DNA of 64,000 bases from Diorhabda sublineata (Eukaryota; Arthropoda; Insecta; Coleoptera; Chrysomelidae). Under the pieces are notes generated by a model, which was not told where the DNA came from, did not search any database, and saw only the letters and a program-made list of their open reading frames with translations. The DNA is taken from the NCBI RefSeq assembly GCF_026230105.1, contig NC_079475.1, forward strand, positions 29,448,086-29,512,085, read 5' to 3'. Position numbers and translations under genes: made by a program. This document shows positions 48,551-60,799 of this stretch, piece by piece. How positions within the stretch are numbered: the stretch's first letter is position 1; every line of letters begins with the position of its first letter.

Positions 48551-49218
48551 ATGAGGTTAAATAACGAGACTTGTTACAAAAAAGGGTTTTATTATAAAAA
48601 TTATTCTATATTCGAATACTCCCCTCGCCACACACCTTTCCATACGTTTTGTCCATTGATCGAAGCAGTGCTGGAAGTCTTTTTTGATGAGTGCCTTTAG
48701 GAGCTATGCCGTTTTTTGCTTTACCATTCCATCGACTCAAATCAGGTCCCTTTCAAAGCAGATCTTTTTCTTATCTTTCTAACCTTTCAAGGAAATCGGA
48801 GCAGATCCGTTGATGAAAGAGCTTTCGGTCAAGAGAGTTTACAGCCTCGGCAATCATCCGGATGCTCATTCGACAATCTGCACGCACAATTTGATTGACT
48901 TTGGTCACTGTTTTCGTAGTTGAAAAAGTCACAGGGTGAGCTGGGAGCTGGTCATCTTCAGTGCTGTCTCGGCCTTCACTAAAGCGCTTACACCACTCAA
49001 AAATACGCGCATGACATAGAGAATTGTCCCCATAGGCCTCTTGCAACTATTTATAATACTTAGTCGGAGATTTTTCCAATTTAACGAGAAATTTGAGATT
49101 GATACGTTGCTCCTGTTTTTCGTTACACATGGTTTTCGACACGAGAAAAAAACCCTTTCGTGTGCTACTGCACAAATACTATAATAATAACGGGTTTTGA
49201 GACGTATTTATTACTTTG
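48551..49218 (-). mobile_element. irritans-type mariner with large internal deletion
   Basis: On the minus strand the gene starts at ATG 49128-49130 with MCNEKQEQRINLKFLVKLEK, then a stop, then EAYGDNSLCHARIFEWCKRF and SEGRDSTEDDQLPAHPVTFS. It continues VRADCRMSIRMIAEAVNS, a near-complete N-terminal DNA-binding domain with the linker. The frame then jumps into a C-terminal segment; further on the end of the gene is recognisable as LPALLRSMDKTYGKVCG (about 48690-48630), the FQ.CF.QW..RMERC.A.GG region. About two thirds of the catalytic domain is gone. Imperfect terminal repeats (AAATAACGAGAC near 48559-48570; AAATACGTCTC reversed near 49198-49208) bound an element of about 670 bp. Confidence 0.85.
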
Positions 49219-49769
49219 ATTCGAAGGTCTAAAACTAACAATTCAAATTAATATTGATACTTTATACTTTTTAAACTAGATTAGACATAATCCGTGGTTT
49301 CTTTTATGTATATTTCTATTAGTATTTTTATGAGATTATGAATCATTCAAAAGTGCTTATAATACATTATCTATCAAATCCATCTACTACTGTGAAGAAA
49401 AACAATGCATTAAACGTATAACGTTCATTTTTGAAAGAAAGCAGAAACACGTCGCACAAGATAAAACTGAAAAAAATCATAAAAAACAAATTTGACTTGA
49501 TTTTCAAGTTACTACATAATATAAAGAATCAAAACTTGAAATTATCTAGAAGAAAATCTGTGTCTATTAGGGAAGTAAGCAGAATTTAATGAAACGGAAA
49601 AACCGAGATATGCTCCAAAATCTGAAAGATCAGGAATAAGCGCTGATGTGAAGTTATATATTCTGTTGCCATTACAAAACCACTTCCATGTAACTACAAG
49701 GAAAATGTCCTCACAACAAAATGTTAGTCAGTCGTGTGAAGTGAAGTAAAAAAAACTGTTTCCATACAA
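49219..49769. other. AT-rich spacer
   Basis: It may hold the decayed N-terminal part of the transposase that follows, but I see no reliable motif. Confidence 0.4.
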
Positions 49770-50340
49770 CCCTCAACGATCCGCACAGACATTGTGATGA
49801 AAAGCTACAATTTCTTAATAATGTATCATTTTCAGACGAGGAAACATTTTGTTTGAGCGGTACAGTAAAACGACATAATTTTCGCTACTGAGCCCGGGAA
49901 AATTCTCATTGAATTCAGACAAAACGCACCCAGTGCCTCCAAAAAATTAATATTTGCATAGCAATCGTCAAGGGATGATTTATTTGAACTTATTTCTTTC
50001 GTGGGAACGTAACAGTTGTGCGATAGTTGGAACATCTTATGGCAGTGCCTCCCGTCTTATGTTCGAAGGCTTCTCGATAACAAGTTTGAAGGAGGGTGGA
50101 TTGGAAGACGTCTAGTGTACGTTAACGATATGATTAGTATAACACCGAAGATGATCGAACTTTGTAAATCAGATCTACCATCGTCTTGGCCTTTGACAAA
50201 TAGTGCACGGGATACAGTGCGAACAATTTGTGTAGAAAATAATTTTGGTTCAATAAAATGCTTAGTTAATTTGAAATTTATTACTAAAATAAAGTTTATT
50301 TCAATTCTTATCAATTATCTCTTTTTTTTTTGTTAAGTGG
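49770..50340 (+). pseudogene. Tc/mariner-like (DDE) transposase remnant
   Basis: The plus strand reads NDPHRHCDEKLQFLNNVSFS then DEETFCLSGTVKRHNFRY (about 49775-49890), the FSDEATF.VSG.VNRHNVR.W segment with the first catalytic aspartate intact. A damaged middle part follows. From about 50060, VRRLLDNKFEGGWIGRR matches the segment before the SPDL.P.DFFLWG box, but that box itself is absent. The end (ITPKMIELCKSDLPSSWPL) fits the C-terminal helix region. So the second catalytic D and the W-G box are lost, most likely by deletion. The protein type resembles that at 15.7-16.5 kb. Confidence 0.7.
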
Positions 50341-51249
50341 CCCCTATTTAAATTATTTTTTTTATAATTCAAAGAACAAGCTTTATCAAGTGATGTAAAA
50401 AAATCTAGCTTCTTATTTAAAACAATACCGATGACCTCCAATTTTGAAGATTTTTGTTTTTGACTTTGTCAAAAATGAAATTTTTACGTTTCATGAAGTT
50501 TGTGTATTACTTTATCATAACCCTTAATATGTATATCGTGTACAAATAGGTTTTCCATTCATTTATACTAATGAACACGTTCAAATAACATCAATGTAAT
50601 CAATCAAATCAAAACATTTTCAGTTGTATATAAGTATAAACTTTTATGAAATGGTAAATAATTCAAAACGTTAAGAATTCCCCACACACTGGGAGAACTG
50701 CTGTTAAAATCTCCTTTGAAATAACAGATAACAGTAAAATGAATATATTCCTAATCAATCATAAGAACAATACACCAAGAGTTTCTATTAAGTTGTTTCA
50801 CAATATGATACCGTTGAGGTTCACTATACTTCATAAAATAACAGTTATTCTTCTTTATTTTTATATAATGGGTCAAAAACATTGAAAGTATTATAGAAAG
50901 GCACTGTAATATCGATAATCGACTTCCTCAGTAAATAATGAAGAATAAATAATAATGAATTTAATGATAGTAGTCATGGTCTGTGTTTTTAAATGTAGAG
51001 GAATGTGTGTAAGATTATCTCAGTAGGGAGTATTCTGTGAATTTGAAAGACAATTAAACTCATAAAACTTTATGCAGTATCGGACTAGGAACCTAATTAC
51101 AAGGAGAAGAAAAACAAACAGAAAACAAAACAAAAAAAAAATGTAAACAATATACAATTAACCGAATACTCAACAGATTATACAATAAATGTAACAATCC
51201 AAGAATATGAACACATAGATGATGGAAACTTATCATCTAAATATATAAA
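50341..51249. other. AT-rich spacer
   Basis: No gene, repeat or regulatory array is recognised. Confidence 0.5.
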
Positions 51250-52060
51250 AATTAATTGTTGTTCGTTAGACACGATAAAACTTGGGAACTGCTGGGCCGA
51301 TTTGGCTAATTTTGGTCTTGATTTATTTGTGGGAGTCTCGGAAAGGTTTAAAAGGAGAATAAATATGACACTGCACGGAATTAAAGAAAAACAACAATTT
51401 GGTTTTTCCTAAATGTTTTGTCACACATGAAATTTTTGAACGAACTATAATATTTGACATTTGACTACCAACTATTTGACAACCAACTAATATACCGATC
51501 CAACCTCTATGTCTGTCAATAACTCAGACATCATTGAGGCAACAATCATCAAGGGAAAATACAAAGAAGAGGATGTCTTTATCCCGTGTATATCCATGAT
51601 TCCAAGAGATTTACCATTCAATTTTAAACGTTTACAATTTCCGATACGTCTGACCTTTCCGATGACCATAAATAAATTGCAAGGCCAGTCGTTGGAAGTT
51701 TGTGGAATTAACTTGGAGTTTCCCTGTTCCGCGCCCGGACAATTATACGTCGAATTTTCGCGCGTCGGAAAACCGTCATCTTTGTTTATTTACGCACCAC
51801 AAAACAAAACAAAAAATATAGTTTATCAGAAAGCTTTAAATTGAATAACAGACTGTATCATAATAAAACTTATAAATAGCCACTATTTCAGGAAAACTCT
51901 GTTTTGTAAGTAAACAACATATGTGTAATTAATGGAAAATTAAAATAAAACTTTTTAATAAAAAAAGGATTCCTTTTGTTTGTTTTAAATTCATTTTATA
52001 CAAAAGTTTAGGTCTTTTATTTATCGATTGAAGCAGTACGAAGTCTGCCGCGTCAGCTAG
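51250..52060 (+). mobile_element. Helitron 3' portion
   Basis: The segment starts with a non-coding block typical of insect Helitrons (AAACTTGGGAACTGCTGGGC then CGATTTGGCTAATTTTGG, 51280-51317), continues with a helicase C-terminus and ends with GTCTGCCGCGTCAGCTAG at 52043-52060. CTAG followed by T fits the CTRR-T end of Helitrons. Gene order agrees: helicase lies last before the 3' end. The Rep domain and the first helicase motifs are absent. The 5' TC end was not identified, so the left boundary is only where recognisable sequence begins. Confidence 0.75.
51509..51844 (+). pseudogene. Helitron helicase (Pif1-like), C-terminal fragment
   Basis: The 111-codon frame is intact from its first ATG to the stop. 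It contains PFNFKRLQFPIRLTFPMTIN then KLQGQSLEVCGINL, the late Pif1-family motif where R-L-x-F-A-x-T-I-N-K-x-Q-G-Q-S-L is usual, followed by GQLYVEFSRVGKPSSLFIYA, the motif VI region (GQLYVALSRV). The alanine-to-glutamate change in YVEFSRV and K-L-Q for K-S-Q are small differences. No Walker A or B motif is present, so this is only the last fifth of the helicase. The ATG is not a real start. Spared of stops, it may be among the younger insertions here. Confidence 0.85.
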
Positions 52061-54523
52061 TCTTAATATAAAAAAATTAAAAGTGAAAAAACTGATTGAA
52101 ATCTGATTAGATCTCAACAAAGAAGCTTTCGAATCTGTATCATTTAGAAATTAGCAGTTGAATATTTATATAAATTTTATCGAAAAATATGAGATCTTAT
52201 TAACCCATTTTAATACAAATACAAGAATCTTAAAAAAAGAAGGAAGTAAGTAAAAATTAAATGTTCAATTGGCGCTGTATTCGCAATAAACTGAAAATGG
52301 ATGAAACTATAACCCTTTTTGCATTTTAAGCAGATAATATGCATAATTGACATATAAATAACAAAACCTTTTTCACCTAGAGTGAACAACCCGTCGAGGA
52401 AATGAGAGTAGTAAAAATGAATAAATAGCATTACAATATTTATCCCTAATATACAAGCACATGTTTCATGTTTCGATCGAACAATTGAGTTGTGATTGGA
52501 ACTGTTATTGTCAGCTTGCTTGATGATTTTATTACCTGGGAATGAAATTCACTCATATTCTCAGTTGGTCGGCCGATATGTTAGTGTAGACAGGAATTGG
52601 AACTGGAATTTCAATAAAAACCAATTAATTAAGCAAGAAGAACTTGAATCAACATAAAAATTTTTCTAATCAATCACATGACAAACTATTAATAACTTAA
52701 TAATGAATATCTTAAATAATTATATTCATTTTAATACATAATAAATCATAAATAAACGAAAGAGTTTATTTATAAACTTAGTTGAAGCATTAGAGAAATA
52801 TCATGTTTATATAACTTGGAAAAACCTGAATGTGCCAGAGAAAACATTACATGAAGCCCAGGTCAAAAGTAGCAGAGGAAGTAAGAGGAGATATCACCTT
52901 TCTATTCTTTAAAGACAACATGTTTGCTACTGCAGAACTAATTCAGGTCACGTCGTACCATATTTCACTTAACAATTTTTTTTATCGCGTCGCGTCACTT
53001 TAGTTTGACGAACGCCTAAATATTTGGTTTAGGGTGTAGGAAAAGTTACTTTTAAGTGATTTCAAAAAAAAAATATCAATGAGGTCAAGTTTATTGAGTG
53101 GTTACTCAATTACTCGACATAATATAACATGATTTTTTATTGCAAAATGTTAACATTGGAAACTTTACTCATCTGATTCCTTATTTTAATCAAAACTCTA
53201 ATTTCTACAAACTAATTAGATCCAGTATTTTTATTTGAGCGATGATTTGGTGGGCACAATAAATCGAAAATTTGGAAATACAACAAACATAACGATCAGA
53301 GATTTTTTTCGACATTAATGTAATAATTTGCATTTGTATTTATTTTTAAATTTCGTTTTCAAATAATTTTCATATTTTTTTGTATACACTAGATATTTTT
53401 TTTCATTATACTATTAAGAACTCAAATGACATCATTATAGTACACAGTACTCTAGTGACATTATTATTGTACTCAGTCTTATAAAGTATGTCATTTTAAT
53501 AATAAAGATAAAATTTATAAGCATGATATATATCGGATTATAAAAAATATATAAACTTTTCCTTGAATTTATTTCTAAAACCCTACTCCTAATAATTTTA
53601 AATTACTTACATATCGGTATAATTTGTTTCTTTAACTTCGATTAATGTAAACATTTATATTTGCAAATGCCAAATACGTGATAAATACATGTTTACTTTT
53701 CAAATGGATCTGAGGGCATTGTACACTACTGATATATGGAATGCTATTTTAAACATTTATATTTCGTTTGTTGTTTCTGTGTATTTTTACGCGACAAATA
53801 TGCGTTCTCGTTATGATCAAAGCTATAAATTCAATTGATATGCGATTTTAACTAGAGATTGTTCGGATCCATTTTCAGCTTCTATTTGAGAATTCTAAAT
53901 GCTGAGTTATTATCCAAACTTTATACGGGGTTATACATTATAAATACATGCCATGTACATAAAAGAAGTTTCAAATAAAATTTGTGTGGTTGTAATTTAA
54001 GGCAAATGCCAACTTTCTCTGTCTGCATTGGTAAATAAATAAGATGTATCTATAATTTATACTGACAGAAAATCTATTCAGAATAGATTAAATTAATCGA
54101 ACTGATAACAACTGTTATTAATCTCAACTACCGTAATCATGTTTTGCATTTATCGGAATGACAGGATCTATCAACTTGTGCTGACCTGAAACATTAAATA
54201 CAACTGACGTAGCGTATACAATCTCGAACTGAAATCAAAAGTTGAAAATTATATTCTCCGAATATGCAAGTACATACAAATTATTGAAAACCTCTAATCT
54301 ATTTAATATTGTTTGTTTTTACACACAGTTTTAGAAGAGGGAGCAATTCACTTTTTTCTTTTTCTTTATAATATTTTTGCTATCTTCATTTTTAAAAATA
54401 CTAAGGCAATTTATACGTAGTGCGGTCTAACACAGAAAGAAAGTAATTATGATTATTTTTCAATATGTTGTTCCTTTATTTCTACATACTTCTGAGAACG
54501 TCTGACGTAAGATTCTATGCCAC
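52061..54523. other. AT-rich spacer
   Basis: At 53425-53480 two similar units (TGACATCATTATAGTACACA and TGACATTATTATTGTACTCA) form a short direct repeat. Otherwise I see no gene. Confidence 0.45.
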
Positions 54524-54680
54524 TCAAAAATATGATACATCTTTAGGGTCAAGGCTATATTGTGGGTGTTCAATCTCTGTGAAGCCACATTCGTGTACCT
54601 TGAAAAGCGAAGCAGTGTGGACTGGTGCATTGTCATAAAGCACCTTGATTGATTTTGCCGTGACTTTTTTGGCAATATTT
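54524..54680 (-). pseudogene. mariner transposase catalytic fragment
   Basis: On the minus strand an uninterrupted stretch reads AKKVTAKSIKVLYDNAPVHT then ASLFKVHECGFTEIEHPQYS and LDPKDVSYF before a TGA at 54524-54526. This is the mariner core with the second catalytic aspartate (D in YDNAPVH) and the following H-P-P-Y-S-P-D-L-A-P box, here HPQYSLDPKD; the third aspartate is retained but displaced. About 50 codons without a frameshift indicate moderate age. Neither end of the gene is nearby. Confidence 0.8.
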
Positions 54681-55480
54681 CAAAGTGATCACCTTAGTAG
54701 TTGTATTTGATTCCTCAAAGTCAATTAAATGATACAAAATATTGCACCTCCATGGAATCTTTACTGAATGCTGGATCACAGTAAAGGACCCTAGTTTTTT
54801 TCCACGTTACAATTTATTGGATTACACTTTCTTGGTCCAAATGCTTTTGTAGCATCCTTAGACCACTTGTTTTGCAAATGCCTGTTCATGCTAGAATTGC
54901 TTTTGCTTTTAGGCGCCGATCCAAGCAGCAAGTTAGGCCTTGTCATTCTATTTACAATTTGAGGCCAAGAATTCATGCACTACACTATGTATATGACTTG
55001 ACATCGAATAGAAGATTCCACATCCTCTTTTTATTACTACCTCCTTTCACCCTCTTCACTCTGTCTTTTGTCTCATCACATAATTTAATCATCAATAATG
55101 AGGAGAAAATAAATAAAATTTAGTTTAATGGAAATTATTTTAGCATATTTAAAAATAAATAATGCTTTCCATTATGATTTTATATATTTTTCGAAAATTG
55201 AACTACTTAGCTGAGAATATACGCCATTGAATTACATTTTAACATGATCATGCAACCTCTTGATAAAAATCTTTCAGATTTTTGAATTGTTTAAATTTGT
55301 AGTAATGGCATGGTGCAAGGAAATCCAATTTATCGAAACACGCATAGAAAGGAATTTTCTAGTCTAGTCTAGTTTAAAAGATAGCAGTTTTATATTAATT
55401 TCGCATGAATAACCCCAACAACCTCATCCCATTGTATAAAAACATCTGTTTACACCTTGTGAAAGTTTAACCCGACGTGT
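54681..55480. other. AT-rich spacer
   Basis: The minus strand at 54791-54976 is open but has no mariner motif I can place. Otherwise nothing is recognised. Confidence 0.4.
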
Positions 55481-55946
55481 GTGGTGAACTGTTGCAACTT
55501 CATGTTTGCGCTGGGACTAGAATCACCCCTCGAGTCTCCGACGGAGTTAACTGTGAGCAAATTTGTATCGTTTTTTGGGACAGACAAGGTATTTATTGAT
55601 TTCTTACCACAAATACAAAAAATCAATGCATACCTTTACTGCGGAACCATAAAGAAATTGCGCTCTGCAATACACAACAAGCACCGAAGATTACCGTCAA
55701 TAGGTGTGGACGGCGTACGTAACAAGAAAACTTCCACTGAAATTTGACTAGGACGTGTTTGATAATCCTCCGTACGACCCGAACCTTGCTCCTCGCGACC
55801 CTCATCTTTTCTTATACCTAAAACCTTTCCATGATGAGAAACACTTCAATGATGATGACTATCTGAAAGAACATGTTACCATATGCTTGAAAACACAAGC
55901 GGCAACCTCCTATAAAAATGCATACAAAAACTTGTCTGTAAAGTGA
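55481..55946 (+). pseudogene. mariner transposase C-terminal half, frameshifted
   Basis: Two plus-strand frames are consecutive. The first (55481-55747) has TDKVFIDFLPQIQKINAYLY and CGTIKKLRSAIHNKHRRLPS, matching the FWD..GVLL.DFLP.G..INA..YC.TL..LR.AI..KR segment. The usual D-N-A-R-P-H stretch follows only as a damaged remnant. The second (55755-55946) has FDNPPYDPNLAPRDPHLFLY, then KHFNDDDYLKEHVTICLKTQ and ATSYKNAYKNLSVK, equivalent to the DHPPYSPDLAPSD box and the C-terminus. The aspartate of SPDLAP is replaced (DPNLAP), so the catalytic triad is broken. The N-terminal domain is not upstream. Confidence 0.8.
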
Positions 55947-57299
55947 TAGATCACAGAAAAATAGCTCCCATCATTGTGCTGTAATGTGCTTTATACTTTT
56001 CAAGCGAACCACTGCTCTTTAAGTGCTCATGCCCGAGGCCTCAGAATGGTAAGTGGAAAATTACTTTTTGTGCTGATGGTGCGAGAATGACAGCTCTGAA
56101 GACTGTGCTGGCTAGCATTCGACCTAAAATGTCCTTTAATAATTTAGAGTGCGATTTCTTTGACGAGGATATTAGGTTTACAAAGGCAGAAGGATAAGGA
56201 TCTAAGAACTAGGCATCGACGTGCAAAGTGATAAATTCTGGTTTGATGTAGAATGCTGCCAAAGTGACATATAATGGCATCAGTCTCATCAGGTATGACA
56301 TCCCTCGAAAATTGCGTGAGTTTCAGCGTTCACTTCTGGTGTAGTGTAAATTGCTGCTTACAAAAACTTATGCCATGTGATTATAAGTGCCTAAAAAATT
56401 TCTAAAGCTAAGTAGAGTATTAGTTTAATAGTTATAGAATTTTGTGCTATAAAAATTTCGTCTTCATCTGGACACGGAAACGGAGCTTTGTGGATATACG
56501 TCGTACATAAAAATTGTTCCAAAATATTATCGTCCCTACTAATTGTTGTTGAAAATGTTTATAACAAAAAAGTGTTAATTCTTTAGTCACTTAATTTCAC
56601 TAACGTAATTCTATAGAGTTTAAAAAATACACTGTGAATGCAAGAGAAACATTTACATTGATATCTGCTGAAAAGAGATCGCATATCGGGCATACTGGAC
56701 CCCATTAAAAGTGGATTATAAATTTTATGGAAAATAACAGATCCTTGTTCCATTCTGTGAAAATTTAAAGGTGAAGAAAAGAAATCCATTAACACCACTA
56801 ACAAAATAGAAACTTTATCAGGATGCATCCATAAGTTTGTCCAATATGGATGAGGACATCATGAATAGTGATGTTTTCTCAAGATTATAAAAATGTCTCT
56901 GTACAAGATAAAATAATTCCAGTTAATTAAAAAATCTACTGATGAGAATATATGAGTTATTTTAGTATACGATATACATTAATAGTCTACAGAGAAACAA
57001 CCAGACACCTAATTATTGAAAAGCATGTTTGTTAACAATTCATTAACGATCAACTGGCACATATTCCATCACAAATACATGGAAACCCAAAAAAATGATT
57101 TATCAACGTTTATGGTACATAAGTAAATAACTTCTGTCATCCTATAAGCGATTGTACTATCAAATAAGTCTTTTTAGTTTTGTTACTACGTCTTTTAGAA
57201 CACGTAAGGAGGTACATATAAATCCGTAAATTTTCAGTGGTTCGGTCACAGTATTTGTATACAAGAAAAAACCTTGAATATGTTGTAATGATATAATTC
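55947..57299. other. Spacer with an unassigned coding-like stretch
   Basis: At about 56026-56200 the plus strand is open and GC-richer (CADGARMTALKTVLASIRPK, then NNLECDFFDEDIRF), followed by another short open stretch to 56340. I do not recognise the peptide. It may be an eroded gene or element. The remainder is AT-rich without features. Confidence 0.4.
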
Positions 57300-57560
57300 G
57301 CAGTTTTGAAAAGTGGAGCACCAAAACAAATTCACGAGGTATTGTTATAAGTTAATAAGGAGTGTTCACCTTTAATTCGATATAACGATATAAAGATGGG
57401 TGGCTGTAGCAATTCAACGTGATCATACAAATTTCAAATGTGATGCAGGTGGAGGTACAAAATGTATCAACGCCAACATAGCAACAATACAGGATATAAT
57501 TATGCAAGACCGTCGATTTATCGAAAGAGATTTAGTAGGAACTCTGGTTATGTGATTCGT
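57300..57560 (+). pseudogene. mariner transposase N-terminal fragment
   Basis: The plus strand gives AVLKSGAPKQIHEVLL (57301-57348), where mariners have the F.(L/Y)LKG.TP.EIHEE..... helix. It continues, after frame changes, with VAIQRDHTNFKCDAGGGTKC then INANIATIQDIIMQDRRFIE and RDLVGTL (about 57400-57545), matching WVAEF.RG..S.EDD.RSGRP and the second helix-turn-helix region (..DRR.T.RE.). No catalytic domain follows. It lies downstream of the C-terminal piece at 55.5 kb in the same orientation, i.e. in the wrong order to form one gene with it. Confidence 0.65.
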
Positions 57561-59229
57561 TTTAAATTGATTCTTTGCCACTGCAGATTAATTTATACTT
57601 TTAAAGGCTGTACTCTCTAAAATTTTTAGTATCCATTGTTTAGTTTAGAAACCAAGTATTTATAACTAAAATATATTATTGCTTTTAAGACAAAAAATTA
57701 ACATTGTGTTGAGTTCTCTTTTTAATTGTTCGAAGTAAATTCCTTGTCAGTCAGCATATTATTTGATGCTATTTCTTTAATATTCCGTAATTGAAAAAGC
57801 TTTCTACTTCCAAGTAATTAAATCAATCCTTGTAGTAAACAAAACTATTTACATATCCAAGCCATAATACAATTCCAAATTGTATCCGTATTCGTTTTTA
57901 TTTATTTTGATTTATTTCGAACGTTTGTTTTGTTCTTTGTATTTACCCTTTAGTTTTTTTCGACCTTAGAAACCATTCAATTTACATTCATTTTATAGAA
58001 GTTTTTTCTAAACTTCCATCCAAACAATATATTTTCTATTTATTCTAGTGATGGATATATCCGATAAATATCGATTCAAGGATTACGTAACAAAATTCAG
58101 AAATAGGTCAAGACATTTTATATAGGAAGTTATTTTTACAAGCAGAACCATCGTTAGATGTATTTCATTTATTTACTGATCATAATATACTTGTTTTATA
58201 CTGAACAGTGCCGTATTTATAAAGATTGATATCCTCAAGTAACAATCTTTGATAAATATAAACTTTCAAATAGGCCCAGCCTTCGCGGCCCTGATACTGG
58301 TACATACATTTTGCATATTTATTATTATTTATTAATTTTAAGTCTAATTCAATAGTTTGTTTTTTGTATAACTGAAATTTTGAAATTTATCTGAAACCTC
58401 AAAAACCATTCCCTAAATTCTCTCATTTCTTCTTATATTGATGATTGTTATGAATATAGAGTCTTCTTCATTCGTCTTAAATGCTTGTTTTTTGATCGCA
58501 TCATGTTATCAATTCTGTTTCTCTTTTTTTATTTCCTTGATATTCCTGTAGCTAGCTTTCCTTTAGTAATTTACTAGTTTAGAACTATTTAGAAGGAAAT
58601 TACTAGTCACATCAAACACCGAACAATAAAAATATGAAAAATAAAAACAAAGTTGAAAAGATATATTTCAGGAACTTGACATCGAATTGAAAAAACATAC
58701 ACATGAATTTTTTTAATGACTCCGTGAGATTTATAATCTGTTGTAAATAATTTTGACATGTAATTTAATATTATTCCTTCTCTAAAGATAGTAATTTTTA
58801 TGTTTTGACTACATAAATAATTAATTGATTAAAGCTAGTCACGAGGCGCACTTCAACTGTCGTGTTAAATAACTCCGGACAAGAACATTTTGATCTCTAC
58901 TTAAGCGTTGTACTTCACTTTTAATGATGGAGATGTGTAGGTCAATTTCTATGATCACATTAGGCAAGTACCATGAAAATTGACTAATATTTTGAAAACC
59001 TTATTTTAGAATCTTTGTTTGGTTTCTAGATTAGATCCTCGTATGTGTATGCCTTATATTCAACTGGGGTTTATAATAGTTATACATACTAAAATTTTAT
59101 TTTGTAATTTTCTACCAATTACTCAATAAAAATTTTGGAGTCTCAATTGCGCTATGTTGTTTTCCACGTTAGACTTTTTAGTTTACTATAGATGCATGCC
59201 TACTTGTATAGGCTGGAAGTTATTCAGTG
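57561..59229. other. AT-rich spacer
   Basis: No gene is recognised. A GC-rich spot at 58275-58300 (GCCCAGCCTTCGCGGCCCTG) is isolated. Confidence 0.45.
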
Positions 59230-59430
59230 TGACTGCACGGATCTTTTCTCAATGTAAATGAAGATTTTTCTTCCTTAGCTGTTCCTTTTGTTCAGTGATG
59301 ATTCTATTTGGTTTAATTTATTTAGCAGATTTCTACTTACTATTTCCGGTTTGTGGATTTCGGGTTTGTGGTAAGACACTATATAGTATTGCTGTGTCGT
59401 CAACGAAGGTGAATACTTTGATAAACAAGT
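59230..59430 (-). pseudogene. jockey-type LINE RT core fragment
   Basis: The minus strand reads VFTFVDDTAIL at 59416-59384, the RT active-site motif (F-A-D-D with V for A) of jockey-clade LINEs, both aspartates intact. After a frameshift LLNKLNQIESSLNKRNS follows (about 59340-59290), like the L...LN.IE.WLKKW segment. There are no further recognisable parts on either side. It may come from the same LINE family as the fragments at 7.8 and 46.6 kb. Confidence 0.65.
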
Positions 59431-60799
59431 ATACCAGTATTTTCTGATTGATCTTTTACTAGAAACAATCTGTTATACAATGTGAACTGATATTTCATTG
59501 GTTTGAACGTTTACTTATTGTTGCTTCTGGAAAGAGAGTTTGAAAATTAAATTATGTTCTTAAATCGAGCTGTGCTGGGGAATTCTTTTAGATATTCCTA
59601 TTGACTATACGTATTAGCGCAATAATATTCGAAAAAGTGAATGGTAGGTTTTCGAATTGACTCCTCCTATAGCTATCACGCTATATTTCAACCCCAAGGA
59701 AAAATGCTTACTATTGTTGAAAAAGGATGTGATTTTGTCGAAATAGTGTCAGATATTGAGACAACAACTACTGAGTTTTGCTTACCGTGTCTTTATAAAT
59801 TTCAAAATTATGAAAATCATTCCATTTCCCGCCTTGAAACCAAAATGTTTTACCGACTTGATTCCAAATTCAAATTTCGTAGTTGGCATGGTCTGTATAA
59901 TTTCGGTTCGTTAAACATTATGCAAAAGAATTGACCAGTGAATAATGATAAATACTCCCAGTTATAAAACATCTTTACTATGTTAATGTTCTTACTGCTT
60001 CTTGAGAGATTCTGTTTTAAATATAGGGAAAAAGATATTTTCCCGAATTTACAAAGAAAAAATGTTAATTATAAGTTGAAAGTTAAAATATTTATGCATT
60101 TAGTAACTTCCGCTTTCCGTTCATAACATTATCTTTCAAGGATTTTTATTCCGAAATTCATAAAATATTGGAACGGTTTTACTTCTTTTTATTATAAATA
60201 TCACAGCATACACAACTGAGGAAACTTTTATCTCAACAGATATTTTTCCATTTATGTCTGCTTGAGTATTTTTCAATATAAAAGACCTTTTACTTGACAC
60301 GTAGGAAACTTCTGCAGATGGCATTTTACTTAGTAGATAGCGGATATTGCATTAAGGGATGCCATCTTCAATTACATAATAGTTCAATATATGTTACGGT
60401 TTAAGTTCATAACCGATTTTGGTTAATTTTTAGTAATATAGTTTATACGGTCGTCGTAACAGAATTCGCACCTCTGCTCAAATAGTGTCATAAGTCAATC
60501 AAAAACTATCTAATTGCTTATAATTTTATTTTTCACTTCTCGGATGATAACTCAAAAACTGACAGAGTTACTGTAATATCGACTATTTACGTGACATAAT
60601 TTGAGATAAGTTTTCCAGCACAAATACATAGTACAATAAAAGAGATTTTCGAATTTCGAATAAATTTACAGTTGAATGTTGTCTCGTTCGTTCTCGTTCC
60701 TTTCTAAAGCCATCTAGCAAGATTTGATTTAAATAGAAACCAGTTTTAGTCTTCCGATTTTTATTTTTGTTATTGAATCATAAAGTACATAGGCTAGGG
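59431..60799. other. Spacer with one unassigned frame
   Basis: The plus-strand frame 59641-59934 (97 codons; VGFRIDSSYSYHAIFQPQGK at its start) has balanced amino-acid use, but I do not recognise it. The rest is AT-rich without assignable features. Confidence 0.4.
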
